From contig JAWKQR010000014.1 of assembly GCA_041390025.1 (NCBI GenBank), positions 79,889 through 143,888 on the forward strand: 64,000 nucleotides of DNA. Direction: 5' to 3'. Each line of letters starts with the position of its first letter. Within the stretch, counting starts at the first letter, position 1. The DNA comes from JBFFMO01 sp041390025. Its GTDB lineage: Bacteria > Myxococcota_A > Bradymonadia > Bradymonadales > Bradymonadaceae. The notes under the pieces are model-generated. The model saw nothing but the letters and a program-made list of their open reading frames with translations. It did not search any database and had not been told where the DNA came from. Positions 10,487-19,391 of this stretch are shown here, in pieces. The translations under genes were made by a program, and so were the position numbers.

Positions 10487-11115
10487 TCACTTCTCCGATA
10501 AACAAACGAGTGGTATTGATCAAATCCATCTCCCGGTTCGCCACACATTGGTGGCAGTTCCACTCGTGTTGTGGCGTTAAATAGGCTCAGACCATAACAC
10601 CTTCGGGGGTTTTCGATGGGTCTTTCTGTGCGGAAGATGATTTCGTATTGCGGTCCGAAAGAATAGATGGAGACGTGGGCCCATCCTCTTTCCCAACTTT
10701 TCAAGTAGACGGCGGCCATTCTCTTAAAATGTGGCGCTGAATCACCTCGAGGTGGTAGTTGGAACGCAATGTCCTTTGGTGTTTGGAAGAACTCTCTAGG
10801 CAGCAGTACGTACCACAAGGCCGGGTCAGCAGGCACATTCGATCCAGCTTTGGCTTGGAGCCATTCATCCATCGGATAAAGATAGAAGTCGTAGGTACTA
10901 TGAACAATCGGGTCCGGAATTTTCGGACTTTCCGCCCAAAACTCACTTGTTGTCGCTCCTGAGACACCGTCCTCAAGCGAGAAGATTTCGGCATCGATCT
11001 GCGAAAGAATACTCTGTTCTGGCTCAGAAAAATGCCAAGCCTCAGCGGTTGGCGGCGCTGGCTCATGCGAACACGCACTAAGACCACAGGCCAGAATCAT
11101 CAAGTTACGATGCAT
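10483..11115 (-). CDS. Lipoprotein of unknown function, co-operonic with the protease
   Basis: 210 residues with a lipoprotein signal (MHRNLMILACGLSAC, Cys15). I do not recognise a family. The mature part is rich in aromatic residues (FYLYPMDEWL, ALWYVLLPREFF, GWAHVSIYSFG) and has a Cys pair near the end (RRCYGLSLF, PPMCGEPG). GGGGAG lies three bases before the ATG at 11115. Its stop overlaps the protease start by 4 bases, so it is translationally coupled. It could be a folding partner, inhibitor or surface co-factor of the protease; this rests on position only. Like the protease it is AT-richer than its neighbours. Confidence 0.75.
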   Translation of the reverse strand: MHRNLMILACGLSACSHEPAPPTAEAWHFSEPEQSILSQIDAEIFSLEDGVSGATTSEFWAESPKIPDPIVHSTYDFYLYPMDEWLQAKAGSNVPADPALWYVLLPREFFQTPKDIAFQLPPRGDSAPHFKRMAAVYLKSWERGWAHVSIYSFGPQYEIIFRTERPIENPRRCYGLSLFNATTRVELPPMCGEPGDGFDQYHSFVYRRSE

Positions 11116-11174
11116 TTGCTCCCCACGTTGAAGACTTGCGGTGATGCCCCTTAAGACGGAGGGGGTGGGTAGAG

Positions 11175-11207
11175 TTTATCGATACCATTTTAGGGGTGTC
11201 AATGGTA
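11175..11207 (-). promoter_or_regulatory. Promoter of the lipoprotein-protease operon with overlapping dyad
   Basis: Minus strand TTGACA (11197-11202, perfect consensus), 16-base spacer, GATAAA (11175-11180). An inverted repeat, TACCATT (11183-11189) and AATGGTA (11201-11207), covers the spacer and the -35 box, a typical place for a repressor operator. No regulator gene is adjacent. The start codon is about 60 bases downstream. Confidence 0.5.
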
Positions 11208-11288
11208 TGCTTGTGTTTTGAGTGGTCCTGGGTTCACCGGAGCCACTCCACAAAGATCTTGGGGGTGCCAATGTGCAATTCGCACCCA

Positions 11289-11303
11289 CCAATAGTTTAT
11301 TGG
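11289..11303 (-). terminator. Weak hairpin after aspS
   Basis: CCAATA-GTT-TATTGG is a perfect 6-bp stem with a 3-base loop, three bases beyond the aspS stop at 11306. No run of U follows, so it is at best a weak or protein-assisted terminator or a 3'-end stabiliser. Confidence 0.25.
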
Positions 11304-11305
11304 AA

Positions 11306-12574
11306 TTAGGGGGTTAGGCGATTTCGGTCGCGCGGAAAAAGTGTCGTCTCACGGATGTTTTGCAGACCCAACAGCTGCATTAAAAGCCGCTCAAGCCCAA
11401 TCGCGAAGCCGCCGTGCGGTGGCATCCCATACTTGAACACGTGCAGATAAGATTCGAAGGAATCCGGCTCCAATCCGCGAGACCTTAACGCGTCGAGGTA
11501 CGCTCCATGATGATGCAAGCGTTGCCCGCCGGTGATGAGCTCCAAACCGTGAAACAAGACGTCGAACGAATTCGACGCTTCCGAGCTCAGATTGCCTGTG
11601 CCCGGATGGGTGTAAAATGGCCGTTTCATCAAGGGGTATCCCTCGACGAAGACCAGCGCAGATCCTTGTTCCAAGCCCCACTGGCCGATCACACGCTCTT
11701 CTTCGGGCGCAAGGTCGGGTTCGCCGATATGCACCCTGGAATTCAGGCGCTCTGCCGCAACTTCATGCGCTTCGTGAAATTCCAAAATCGGTATTTCCGA
11801 AGGCAATTCAGGCGCAGTAATTCCCAAAATCTCGGCAGCAGGACTCGCCGAAATCGCCCCGAAAATCGCGCGCAACACGCCTTCAGCCACCCCCATCACG
11901 TCACGATGGGATTCGATGAAACCAAGCTCGACGTCCATCGACGTATATTGCGCAAGATGGCGAACCGTCGCGTGAGGTTCGGCCCGAAACACCGGCCCGA
12001 TCTCGAACACGCGTTCAAAAACGCCAACCATCGTTTGTTTGTAGAATTGAGGACTCTGGGCAAGGAACGCCGTCTGTTCGAAATACTGAACCTCGAACAC
12101 ATTGGCGCCCCCTTCGGTCGCGCCCGAAACCAATTTCGGCGTATGGATTTCTACAAACTCTTGGGCCCGCAAATGGTCACGAAACGCCGCGGTCACGATG
12201 CCGTGCAGCTCGAACAGCGCGCGACGTTGAGGATGCCTCAGCGTCAGGGCTGCTTCGTCGAGCAAAACCGGCAAAGTCACGTCAAGCGCTGGGTGGTTCA
12301 ACGCCACAGGCGGTGGCTCTTCGACCCGCGAAATCACGTGGATTTTCGATGCGTGAAGTTCGTCTGGGCCTCGCTTCTGCGCGACCCATTCACCTTCGAT
12401 TTCCAGCACCGTTTCAAGATGGCAATCGGCAATCGGCGAGCACAATGGGTCGGATGCAACGACCTGAGTCAGGCCGTGCCGATTGCGAATGATAAGAAAC
12501 GAAAAGCCCTTCATTTGGCGTCTGGCATGCAGCCATCCGCGAAGCCTTCCCGTCGATTGTTGAGCGGAAGTCAT
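11306..12574 (-). CDS. aspS: Aspartyl-tRNA synthetase, archaeal/non-bacterial type
   Basis: 422 residues, far shorter than the ~590 of the usual bacterial AspRS and lacking its GAD insertion. It has the layout of the archaeal/eukaryotic class IIb enzyme: N-terminal OB anticodon-binding fold (RGWLHARRQMKGFSFLIIRN), then a class II core with EGGANVFEVQYF, AFLAQSPQFYKQ (the Asp-type loop, not the AsnRS version), motif 2 around FRAEPH and motif 3 GGFAIGLERL near the C-terminus. I prefer the second of two adjacent ATGs (12574), which has AGGAG five bases upstream. His16 follows GWL where discriminating enzymes are reported to carry Trp, suggesting the non-discriminating form that also charges tRNA-Asn; this needs alignment. 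No bacterial-type aspS is in this window. Confidence 0.9.
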   Translation of the reverse strand: MTSAQQSTGRLRGWLHARRQMKGFSFLIIRNRHGLTQVVASDPLCSPIADCHLETVLEIEGEWVAQKRGPDELHASKIHVISRVEEPPPVALNHPALDVTLPVLLDEAALTLRHPQRRALFELHGIVTAAFRDHLRAQEFVEIHTPKLVSGATEGGANVFEVQYFEQTAFLAQSPQFYKQTMVGVFERVFEIGPVFRAEPHATVRHLAQYTSMDVELGFIESHRDVMGVAEGVLRAIFGAISASPAAEILGITAPELPSEIPILEFHEAHEVAAERLNSRVHIGEPDLAPEEERVIGQWGLEQGSALVFVEGYPLMKRPFYTHPGTGNLSSEASNSFDVLFHGLELITGGQRLHHHGAYLDALRSRGLEPDSFESYLHVFKYGMPPHGGFAIGLERLLMQLLGLQNIRETTLFPRDRNRLTP

Positions 12575-12763
12575 CATGTCTCCTGTGTTTCGGGGCCCTC
12601 GGCGCCCGAACACAAAGACATGTCAGGAGCGCTGAGAACCCAAATCGTCGTCGTTGTCGTCCATAAAACTGCTCCTGTTTGGTCGAATGACCGAGGGTGA
12701 GTGCACCGCAACGTCGTTTGGAAGTCAACAGATGTTCACGAAATAACCGCGACACATCGCTCA

Positions 12764-12847
12764 CGGCAGCCTGGAAGCTGCCGGTCCACATCGCTTGCGG
12801 CAGCTTGGAAGCCGCCGGTCCACGGCAGCTTGGAAGCTACCGGTCCA
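12764..12847. repeat. Three tandem palindromic repeats (REP-like) after dnaE
   Basis: Three ~25-base units at 12764-12788, 12798-12822 and 12823-12847, each of the form CGGCAGCYTGGAAGC followed by NRCCGGTCCA, each self-complementary around TTGGAA/CTGGAA. They begin 11 bases downstream of the dnaE stop. A related palindrome (GGACCGGCAGCTT...GCTGCCGG) appears at 36757-36782, so this is probably a dispersed extragenic palindrome family rather than a dedicated terminator. The rest of the 283-base aspS-dnaE gap (about 12575-12763) shows no gene. Confidence 0.75.
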
Positions 12848-12857
12848 TGGCCCGTTC

Positions 12858-15800
12858 TTAGCTGAGGACGACGACTTGGCGTCGGAACAGGCGTTCCACG
12901 CCCATCAAGAATTCGTCGGTCGGATCGACCCAGAACTCCTGAGGCAGAGGCAGCTCGACGGAGCCTTCGCCGATGTCTTTGGTCAACGAGACGGCCAGCG
13001 ACGTACGGCAGGTGCCGGGGTGGCACGACATGATGGCTTTGACGCGCTCCAGCTCGCCGTTTTGGATGTCGTCGACCTTGAACTCGACCTTGACGCGTTT
13101 GACGCGTTCGCGACGCGCTTCGTCGATTCGGATAAAGGTCTCGGCGCGCAACTTTCGCACACGTGCGTCACCGTCGCCGTCCTCGTGCACGCTGCCTTTG
13201 ACGAGCAACGGCAACCCGCTCTTGAAGACCTCCTCGTATTCGGCGAACACCGACGAGAAGACCAAGACTTCGACCGCGCCTGATTTGTCTTCGAGCTGCA
13301 TGAACGCCATGCGGCCGTTTCCACTCTTTAGCGGGCGTTCTCGGTACTCTGTGATGACGCCGGCGACTGCGACCGATTCGCGGTGGTTGCCAGCGTTGAC
13401 GATCTGCGAAGCCGCCGACGCGCCCAACAAGCCGACGTCGTTCTCAAAACGGTCGAGCGGATGCCCGGTGACGTAAAATCCGAGCAACGACTTTTCGTCG
13501 TCCAACACCTGGCTGTCCGATGCGGCCTCGACCTCGGGGTAGACGACTTCCAAATAGGTTTCCTGGACCGCAGGCGCCATCATCCCGAACAGGCTCGACT
13601 GTCCGACCTCGGCGTCGTGCTGCGCTTTGGAACCACGATCCACGGCGAGGTCGATCGCGGCCGCCATCTGGGAGCGCGCCATCGCGATGTCGCCGATGTA
13701 CCGGGAGTTCTTTTGGGGACCGACGGAGTCGAATGCACCACATCGGATCAGCGTTTCGAGTGTGCGTTTGTTCAGCCGTTTGGAGTCCACGCGCGAACAG
13801 AAGTCGAACATGTTCTTGAACGGTCCTTCTTTTTCGCGTGCTTCGAGGATGACCTCGATCACCCCTGAGCCCACGCCCTTGACGGCCCCGAGCCCGAACC
13901 GAATCTTGCCGTCGACCACGCTGAAGTCCATGTGGCTTTCGTTGACGTCGGGCGGCAGAACCTCGATGCGCATGCCCTTGGCTTCGTTGATGAAACGAAC
14001 GATTTTATCCGTGTTGTCACGGTCGCTCGTCATCAAGGCGGCCATGAACTCGACCTTGAAGTGCGCCTTGAGATACGCCGTCTGATACGTGATCAACGCG
14101 TACGCCGCCGAGTGGGACTTGTTGAAACCGTAGCCCGCGAAGAACGCCATCAGGTCGAAGATTTCTTCGGCCACGCGTGGATCGACGTCCAACCCACCGG
14201 CGCCAGCGAGGAAGATCTCCTTTTGTTTGGCCATCTCCTCGGGCTTCTTTTTGCCCATCGCGCGGCGCAACAGGTCGGCGCCACCAAGCGTATAGCCGGC
14301 CATCACCTGCGCCGTTCGCATGACCTGCTCTTGGTAAACCATGACGCCGTACGTGGGCTTCAGGGTTTCTTCGAGCCAAGGGTGCGGGTACTCGACGCGT
14401 TTGCGGCCGTGTTTGCGATCGATGAAGTCGTCGACCATGCCTGAACCAAGCGGTCCTGGGCGATACAGCGCCACCGCGGCGATGATGTCTTCGAAACAGT
14501 CAGGTTTGAGCTTCTTCAGCAGCTCTTGGAAGCCCGACGACTCAAGCTGGAAGACGCCGGTCGTATCGCCGGCCGAAATCAGCTTGAACACCGCAGGGTC
14601 GTCCATCGGGATGCGCCGCAGGTCGAACAACGGTTCGCCACTGACCGCGCGCTGTGCGTTGATCAATCGGACAGCGTCGTTGATGACGGTCAGGGTCTTC
14701 AACCCAAGGAAGTCGAATTTGACCAAGCCGGCTTCTTCGACCTCGTTCTTGGCGAACTGGGTCACGATTTCGCCGTTGGCGCCGCGGCAGATTGGCACGT
14801 AGTCCCAAAGGGGTTCTTCCGAGATCACGATGCCGGCGGCGTGCATGCCCGCTTGCCGATTGAGGTTCTCGAGCGACAATGAGATGTCGAACAGGTCTTT
14901 GACCCGCGGATCTTCGTCGCACAGCTCACGCAGGCGAGGCTCTTGGTCGAGCGCGCTCTCGAGCGTGATGTTGAGCTCCTCGGGGACGAGCTTGGCGATG
15001 CGGTCGGTGTCGCCAAAGCTGAGCCCGAGCGCGCGGCCCACGTCGCGGATGCACGCCCGCGCCTTGAGCTGACCGTACGTGATGATCTGCCCAACGTTGT
15101 GTTGCCCATACTTCTGCGTCACGTACTCGATGACCTCGCCGCGCCGATTCATGCAGAAGTCGATGTCGAAGTCCGGCATCGAGACGCGCTCGGGGTTGAG
15201 GAATCGCTCGAAGAGCAGCTCGTAGGGGATCGGGTCCAAGTCCGTGATCAGCATCGCATACGCGACGAGCGACCCTGCGCCCGAGCCGCGCCCTGGACCG
15301 ACGGGGATGTCGTTCTTTTTGGCCCAACCGATGAAGTCCCACACGATGAGGAAATAACCTGGGAAACCCATGCCGACGATGACGTCGATCTCGAGCTCCA
15401 AGCGTGCGCGGTACTCGTCTTCATTGACCGTGATGCCGAGCTCTTTGAACTCGGCAAAGCGCGCCTCGAGGCCTTGCCGCGCCACGTGCGCGAAGTACTT
15501 TGCGATGACCTCTTTGGGGTCCTCGACCTTGGCCTCTTCGATGAAGACCTTGGGGACGTCGTAGAGTGGCAAGTAGACATCACCGAGCGGGATTTTGACG
15601 TCGCACATCTCGGCGATTTTGACCGTGTTTTCGCAGGCTTCGGGCAGGTGCGCGAAGGCTTCGTACATTTCTTCGGGGCTGCGCACGTACAGCTGGTCAA
15701 GCCCGTGTTCCATCATGCGCTCGACGTTGACCGTGCGGCCAAGCTGAATGGCCATCAGGATGCCGTGGGCCCGTGCGTCCTCGCGTTTGAGATAGTGGCA

Positions 15801-16417
15801 GTCGTTGGTCGCGACGACCGGGATTTTGAGCTCTTTGGACAGGTCGATCAGGAAGTCGTTGCACTTCTTTGCTCAGGCAACGCGTTGTCCATCAGCTCCA
15901 AGTAGTAGTGGTCGGCGCCCATTAGATCGCGGTAGCGCGCCGCGGTGTCACGCGCCTTGTCGAGCTCGCCCTTGAGGATCGCTTGGTTGACCTCGCTGCC
16001 GAGGTCGCCCGACAACACGATGAGCCCCTCGTGGTATTGCGACAGAAGCTCGAAGTCGAACCGTGGGATGTTGGTGCGCTGGTGCAGGCCGTCCAACCAC
16101 GCCATCGAGTTGAGATACATCAGGTTTTTGTAGCCCTGAAGCGACTTCGCGAGCACCGTCAGGTGGTAGGACTTGGGGTCCTTGGCTTCTTTGTAGGGCT
16201 CGATGCTGACGTAGGCTTCGCAACCGATGATGGCCTTAAGCCCTTTTTTTTTGGCGGCTTTGAAGAAGTCCACAGCGCCGTACATGTTGCCGTGGTCGGT
16301 CATCGCGACCGCCTTCATCCCCAGCTCGTCGACCCGTTTCATCAGCTCGGGTACGCGGATCGCGCCGTCGAGCAACGAGTACTGTGTATGGACATGCAAG
16401 TGGACGAAATCTGCCAT
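12858..16417 (-). CDS. dnaE: DNA polymerase III subunit alpha; frameshift near 15868
   Basis: Catalytic subunit of the replicative polymerase, ~1186 residues, the usual length. From the N-terminus: PHP domain (HLHVHTQYSLLDGAIR and MTDHGNMYG), palm/fingers with GPGRGSGAGSLVAY and the catalytic Asp motif PDFDIDFC, GSGMVDDFIDRKHGR, then helix-hairpin-helix and OB-fold (VAVAGVITEYRERP, LVKGSVHEDGD). The frame breaks at 15868-15870, between DNALPEQ and KCNDFL; one extra A (AAAA for AAA) restores EQKKCNDFL and continuous homology. An essential gene truncated here is implausible, so I read this as sequencing error. The ATG at 16417 begins MADFVHLHVHTQYS. REP-like repeats follow the stop. Confidence 0.93.
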
Positions 16418-16569
16418 GACTCATCCCTGAGTAAGGTGGGGGCTGTAGGGTAGTCTTTCTGCTCAGATTCGTCGAGGCGCTCTCCGGGTTGTCGGCGGTT
16501 GAACGAGGCCCCGACCCACGCGAAGTCAAGCATTCATGGGGGTTCTGGCCACATGTCGAATTCGGCGGA

Positions 16570-16854
16570 TTATTCGCCCAGTTCGGGCAACCACACTTCG
16601 ACCCCATGAAGCCCGAACGATGGGTGTTCGGGCAGTTCAACAAAGGTCCGCGTTCGAGTTCCAGCGACAAACTCGTGGATTTTGGAGTCTCTTGCGATCG
16701 CGCGCCACACGGCCACACCATGGGCTCCACGAAGTTCCACGTCGAAGGGTTGGTCACGTGGCAACGACGTGTCCGGATCGAGATGGGGCAAGAGAACCGT
16801 GCCGACGTTTGGTCGCGAAAAGTACGTGTCGATGGTCAAGATGTAGGTCGACAT
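16570..16854 (-). CDS. Small protein resembling an EF-Tu domain 2-like beta-barrel
   Basis: 94 residues starting MSTYILTIDTYFSRPNVGTV. The pattern (hydrophobic strand, short loop, GTVLLPHL, later PFDVELRGAHG) resembles the six-stranded barrel of translation-factor domain 2 found in many standalone bacterial proteins; I assign only the fold type, with modest confidence. It is on the dnaE strand 152 bases upstream and divergent from the SUFU-like gene at 16902 with a 47-base gap. The ATG at 16854 is preceded by GGTGG. A longer frame overlapping it on the other strand is probably a shadow. No known function. Confidence 0.6.
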   Translation of the reverse strand: MSTYILTIDTYFSRPNVGTVLLPHLDPDTSLPRDQPFDVELRGAHGVAVWRAIARDSKIHEFVAGTRTRTFVELPEHPSFGLHGVEVWLPELGE

Positions 16855-16901
16855 GGTCCACCACGGCGCAATACATTTCGAGGCTCAAGCAGAGGCCCGA
16901 C

Positions 16902-18164
16902 ATGTCTTTGAATAGTCGATACGATATCAGCATTCTGTTTGGCGATGCCAAAACTGCCGTGGCTGCTTGGGAACAGACCTTTTCCGACGCCACCCTAGAG
17001 CGATCTGATGTTCGAGAGGGCCAGACGTGCTTGTGGAAACTCCACCTGCAGGCCATTCCGCTCGACGAGCTTGACGCGAGGCTCTGGCCACAGGTTGGCA
17101 GTGCCGCCTGGATCAGCGTGGACGCCGATTTGACAGGTCTCTATGGCTCGGAGATTCAGCGGTTCCAGGGCGGCTTGATGGATCAACTCGGCACGTCCGT
17201 CCGCGCTCTGCTGCGTGCAGGTGGAACCGCGGTTGTATTGCATAAGGCAGCGGGCACGGTGAAACCTGCTCAGCAATTCCTGAACGAGCTGGACGGTTTG
17301 GCGAGCTACCGGCCCTGGCTGGACTTTCTTGTCACCCAAGACGAACAGACGCGATGCCGCACCTACGGAATGCCCCACTACATGGGCCTACCGAACATCC
17401 ATGCTCACAGCGCTCACCTCGATGTTTTTGCGGCCGAACGGTGTTTTCGCGCAGTGACCGCGGCCTTGGTGCAAGGTGTTGGCGAGCAGGTGTGCGCGCC
17501 GATGTGGTTCGACGACGAACCTGCGATCGTTTGGCAGGTCGAGCGTGACGAAGACCAGCTCGCCGTTCACCTCCGGAGCGATACGGTTGAGTCGCAGAAT
17601 CCTGCCCAGACTTGGCCAAAAACGGATTTTGAGCTGTATGCCCTGATGCTCTCGGATTTGGTGCTCGCCGAGTTCCGAAAGTCCCAGTTTCGGCTCTTTG
17701 ACGCCATCTTGTTGGACGGCGAATTGCCGTGTCGCGTGTTGTGTCTGGAGTGTGCAGGCCTGTGTTTATACGTCACTGCGGGCTTCGGCCGCGTTCCTGC
17801 GCCGAACGGCAACGCCGAGAGTGCCACGCAGTTCGTCGAGTACGCAGCCCTGGGGCCTTGGGACACCGCGATGATTCGGCAATTGGCGATGCTGGCTGAC
17901 ATCGCACATGCTTCGGATGTCCCGGGAGGTGTCAAAGATTACGACATCCTGTCCGCCGCACCGAACATGGATGGTTTTGTCGCGATGCCGCTGAATGACT
18001 TGGGATTTGAGCCGCAACCCATCGCCATGCGCATGTTCTGTCCGTTCTTCTCGTTCGAACGTCCCGAAATGGCGCTGGATCCTGCGGCTTGGTGTGGTCG
18101 AAACCTTGGGAGGTTCACTGCGATCGCGGACCGCTGGTCGCAGTATCTGACGACGCTGAAGTAA
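16902..18164 (+). CDS. DUF4261-like plus suppressor-of-fused-like protein, function unknown
   Basis: 420 residues, no signal peptide, probably cytoplasmic. Residues ~100-195 include RTYGMPHYMGLPNIHAHSAH, like the GM...G.P motif of DUF4261-type proteins. Residues ~255-390 include LYVTAGFGRVPAPNG, YAALGPWD, an Asp/Pro loop (APNMDGFVAMPLNDL) and FCPFFSFERPEM, the layout of bacterial suppressor-of-fused (SUFU) domains. Such domains are common in immunity proteins against polymorphic toxins, but no toxin is adjacent. The ATG at 16902 opens a plausible protein; upstream sequence in frame looks non-coding. It converges on the fadL gene with only 3 bases between stops. Confidence 0.72.
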   Translation: MSLNSRYDISILFGDAKTAVAAWEQTFSDATLERSDVREGQTCLWKLHLQAIPLDELDARLWPQVGSAAWISVDADLTGLYGSEIQRFQGGLMDQLGTSVRALLRAGGTAVVLHKAAGTVKPAQQFLNELDGLASYRPWLDFLVTQDEQTRCRTYGMPHYMGLPNIHAHSAHLDVFAAERCFRAVTAALVQGVGEQVCAPMWFDDEPAIVWQVERDEDQLAVHLRSDTVESQNPAQTWPKTDFELYALMLSDLVLAEFRKSQFRLFDAILLDGELPCRVLCLECAGLCLYVTAGFGRVPAPNGNAESATQFVEYAALGPWDTAMIRQLAMLADIAHASDVPGGVKDYDILSAAPNMDGFVAMPLNDLGFEPQPIAMRMFCPFFSFERPEMALDPAAWCGRNLGRFTAIADRWSQYLTTLK

Positions 18165-18167
18165 CTT

Positions 18168-19391
18168 TCAGAACCGCATCCGTGTTCCAAGCGACAGGAT
18201 TTCAGCAAAACCGCTGTACCGGCCGGGGAACACGTCTTCGCCCTCGGCCTCTTTTTCGAGCACGGTCACGTGGGCAAAGCCCAAATCCGCGTCGATGTTC
18301 GGCCCAAACGACCAGGTGGCACCGACCGACACCACAACTCGATTTCCGTCGGGCAAAGTGGGGGACAGAGTGTCGTCGGGCGATGGGGTGGGGTCCCACA
18401 CCAAGCCGCCACGTAGCCTTAGCGGTGAATCGAACGCGCGGTGTTCGTAGCCCGCCCGGATGGCCACGGTGTCGCTCCAGTTGCGGGGTTCGTTGACGTC
18501 GGGGGTGTTCGGGTCGTCAAAGTCGATGCCAAAACTCTTGAACGAGCTCCAGCCGAAGTACTCGACGTCGGCGGACACCCTTCCCAAACCAAGGTCGTAG
18601 CTCAGGCCCGCCGCAATACGGGTGGGAAGGTCGACCGACGTTTTGACGTCTTGGTCATGCGCCGCGACCGCAAGTTCGATGGGGATCTGTTGGAAATCAG
18701 CGCTGCCTTCGTACGAAAGGGTCGCCCCGGGGCGAAATGACACGCCAACGCCCAAATCGTGGATCTGAGCGAACGTCGCGACCTGGTAACTCAACGCCGT
18801 CGCGGCCCCGCCGAGCTCGACTTTTCCTTCCGTGTCGACGGCGTCCACGTTGCGTTGCAATTCCACGGTCGACCGCAATAAACGGGGCCCAGCAGCCAAC
18901 TGCACCGAAAACGTCGGTGTCCGGTAGCCCACGATCGCGTTGCCCGAAACTTCAAAAACTTGCAGTGAAATACGTGTGACTTCGAACCGCCCTGACCAAT
19001 CGGCAGGCCACGCCAACGTCGCGCCAAATGGGACGTTAAGGCCCACGACGCCACCCAAAACCAGCGGAGAATCCGTGACGAACCCGACATGCAACGCAGG
19101 CGGCGTGGCGATGCCGAACTCCGAAGTCGTTGAGGTCTCGTCTTCATGGGTCGAAAAAGGCGCGACCGCTGTGATGGTGCCGCCCGCAAAAAGACCGGAA
19201 GTCGTGACGGCCGCGGGGTTGAACATCGAGGCGCCCGTGGCGTCGGGCGTGCCTGTCACTGCGTTGCCCTGACCAAGCGCAGCAGCGCCTTGCTCGGCGA
19301 CCGCGAAACCCGCCGCCAAGGCATCGTCAGCGTGCAAGACCGCAAAACAACCTAAGGCCAATGCGATTTGCCGGGAGCGATTAGCGTGCAT
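18168..19391 (-). CDS. FadL/OmpP1-type outer-membrane hydrophobic-substrate transporter
   Basis: 407 residues with a signal peptide (MHANRSRQIALALGCFAVLHADDALA). The mature N-terminus carries the FadL signature: AGFAVAEQGAAALGQGNAVTG, then NPAAVT, the hatch segment that plugs the barrel. The rest is alternating beta-strands ending in SLGTRMRF with a C-terminal Phe as outer-membrane barrels require. FadL proteins take up long-chain fatty acids and other hydrophobic compounds. The ATG at 19391 lies inside the 3' end of the upstream lipase gene (11-base overlap), so lipase and porin are co-translated, a sensible pair for releasing and importing fatty acids. Substrate inferred. Confidence 0.9.
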   Translation of the reverse strand: MHANRSRQIALALGCFAVLHADDALAAGFAVAEQGAAALGQGNAVTGTPDATGASMFNPAAVTTSGLFAGGTITAVAPFSTHEDETSTTSEFGIATPPALHVGFVTDSPLVLGGVVGLNVPFGATLAWPADWSGRFEVTRISLQVFEVSGNAIVGYRTPTFSVQLAAGPRLLRSTVELQRNVDAVDTEGKVELGGAATALSYQVATFAQIHDLGVGVSFRPGATLSYEGSADFQQIPIELAVAAHDQDVKTSVDLPTRIAAGLSYDLGLGRVSADVEYFGWSSFKSFGIDFDDPNTPDVNEPRNWSDTVAIRAGYEHRAFDSPLRLRGGLVWDPTPSPDDTLSPTLPDGNRVVVSVGATWSFGPNIDADLGFAHVTVLEKEAEGEDVFPGRYSGFAEILSLGTRMRF

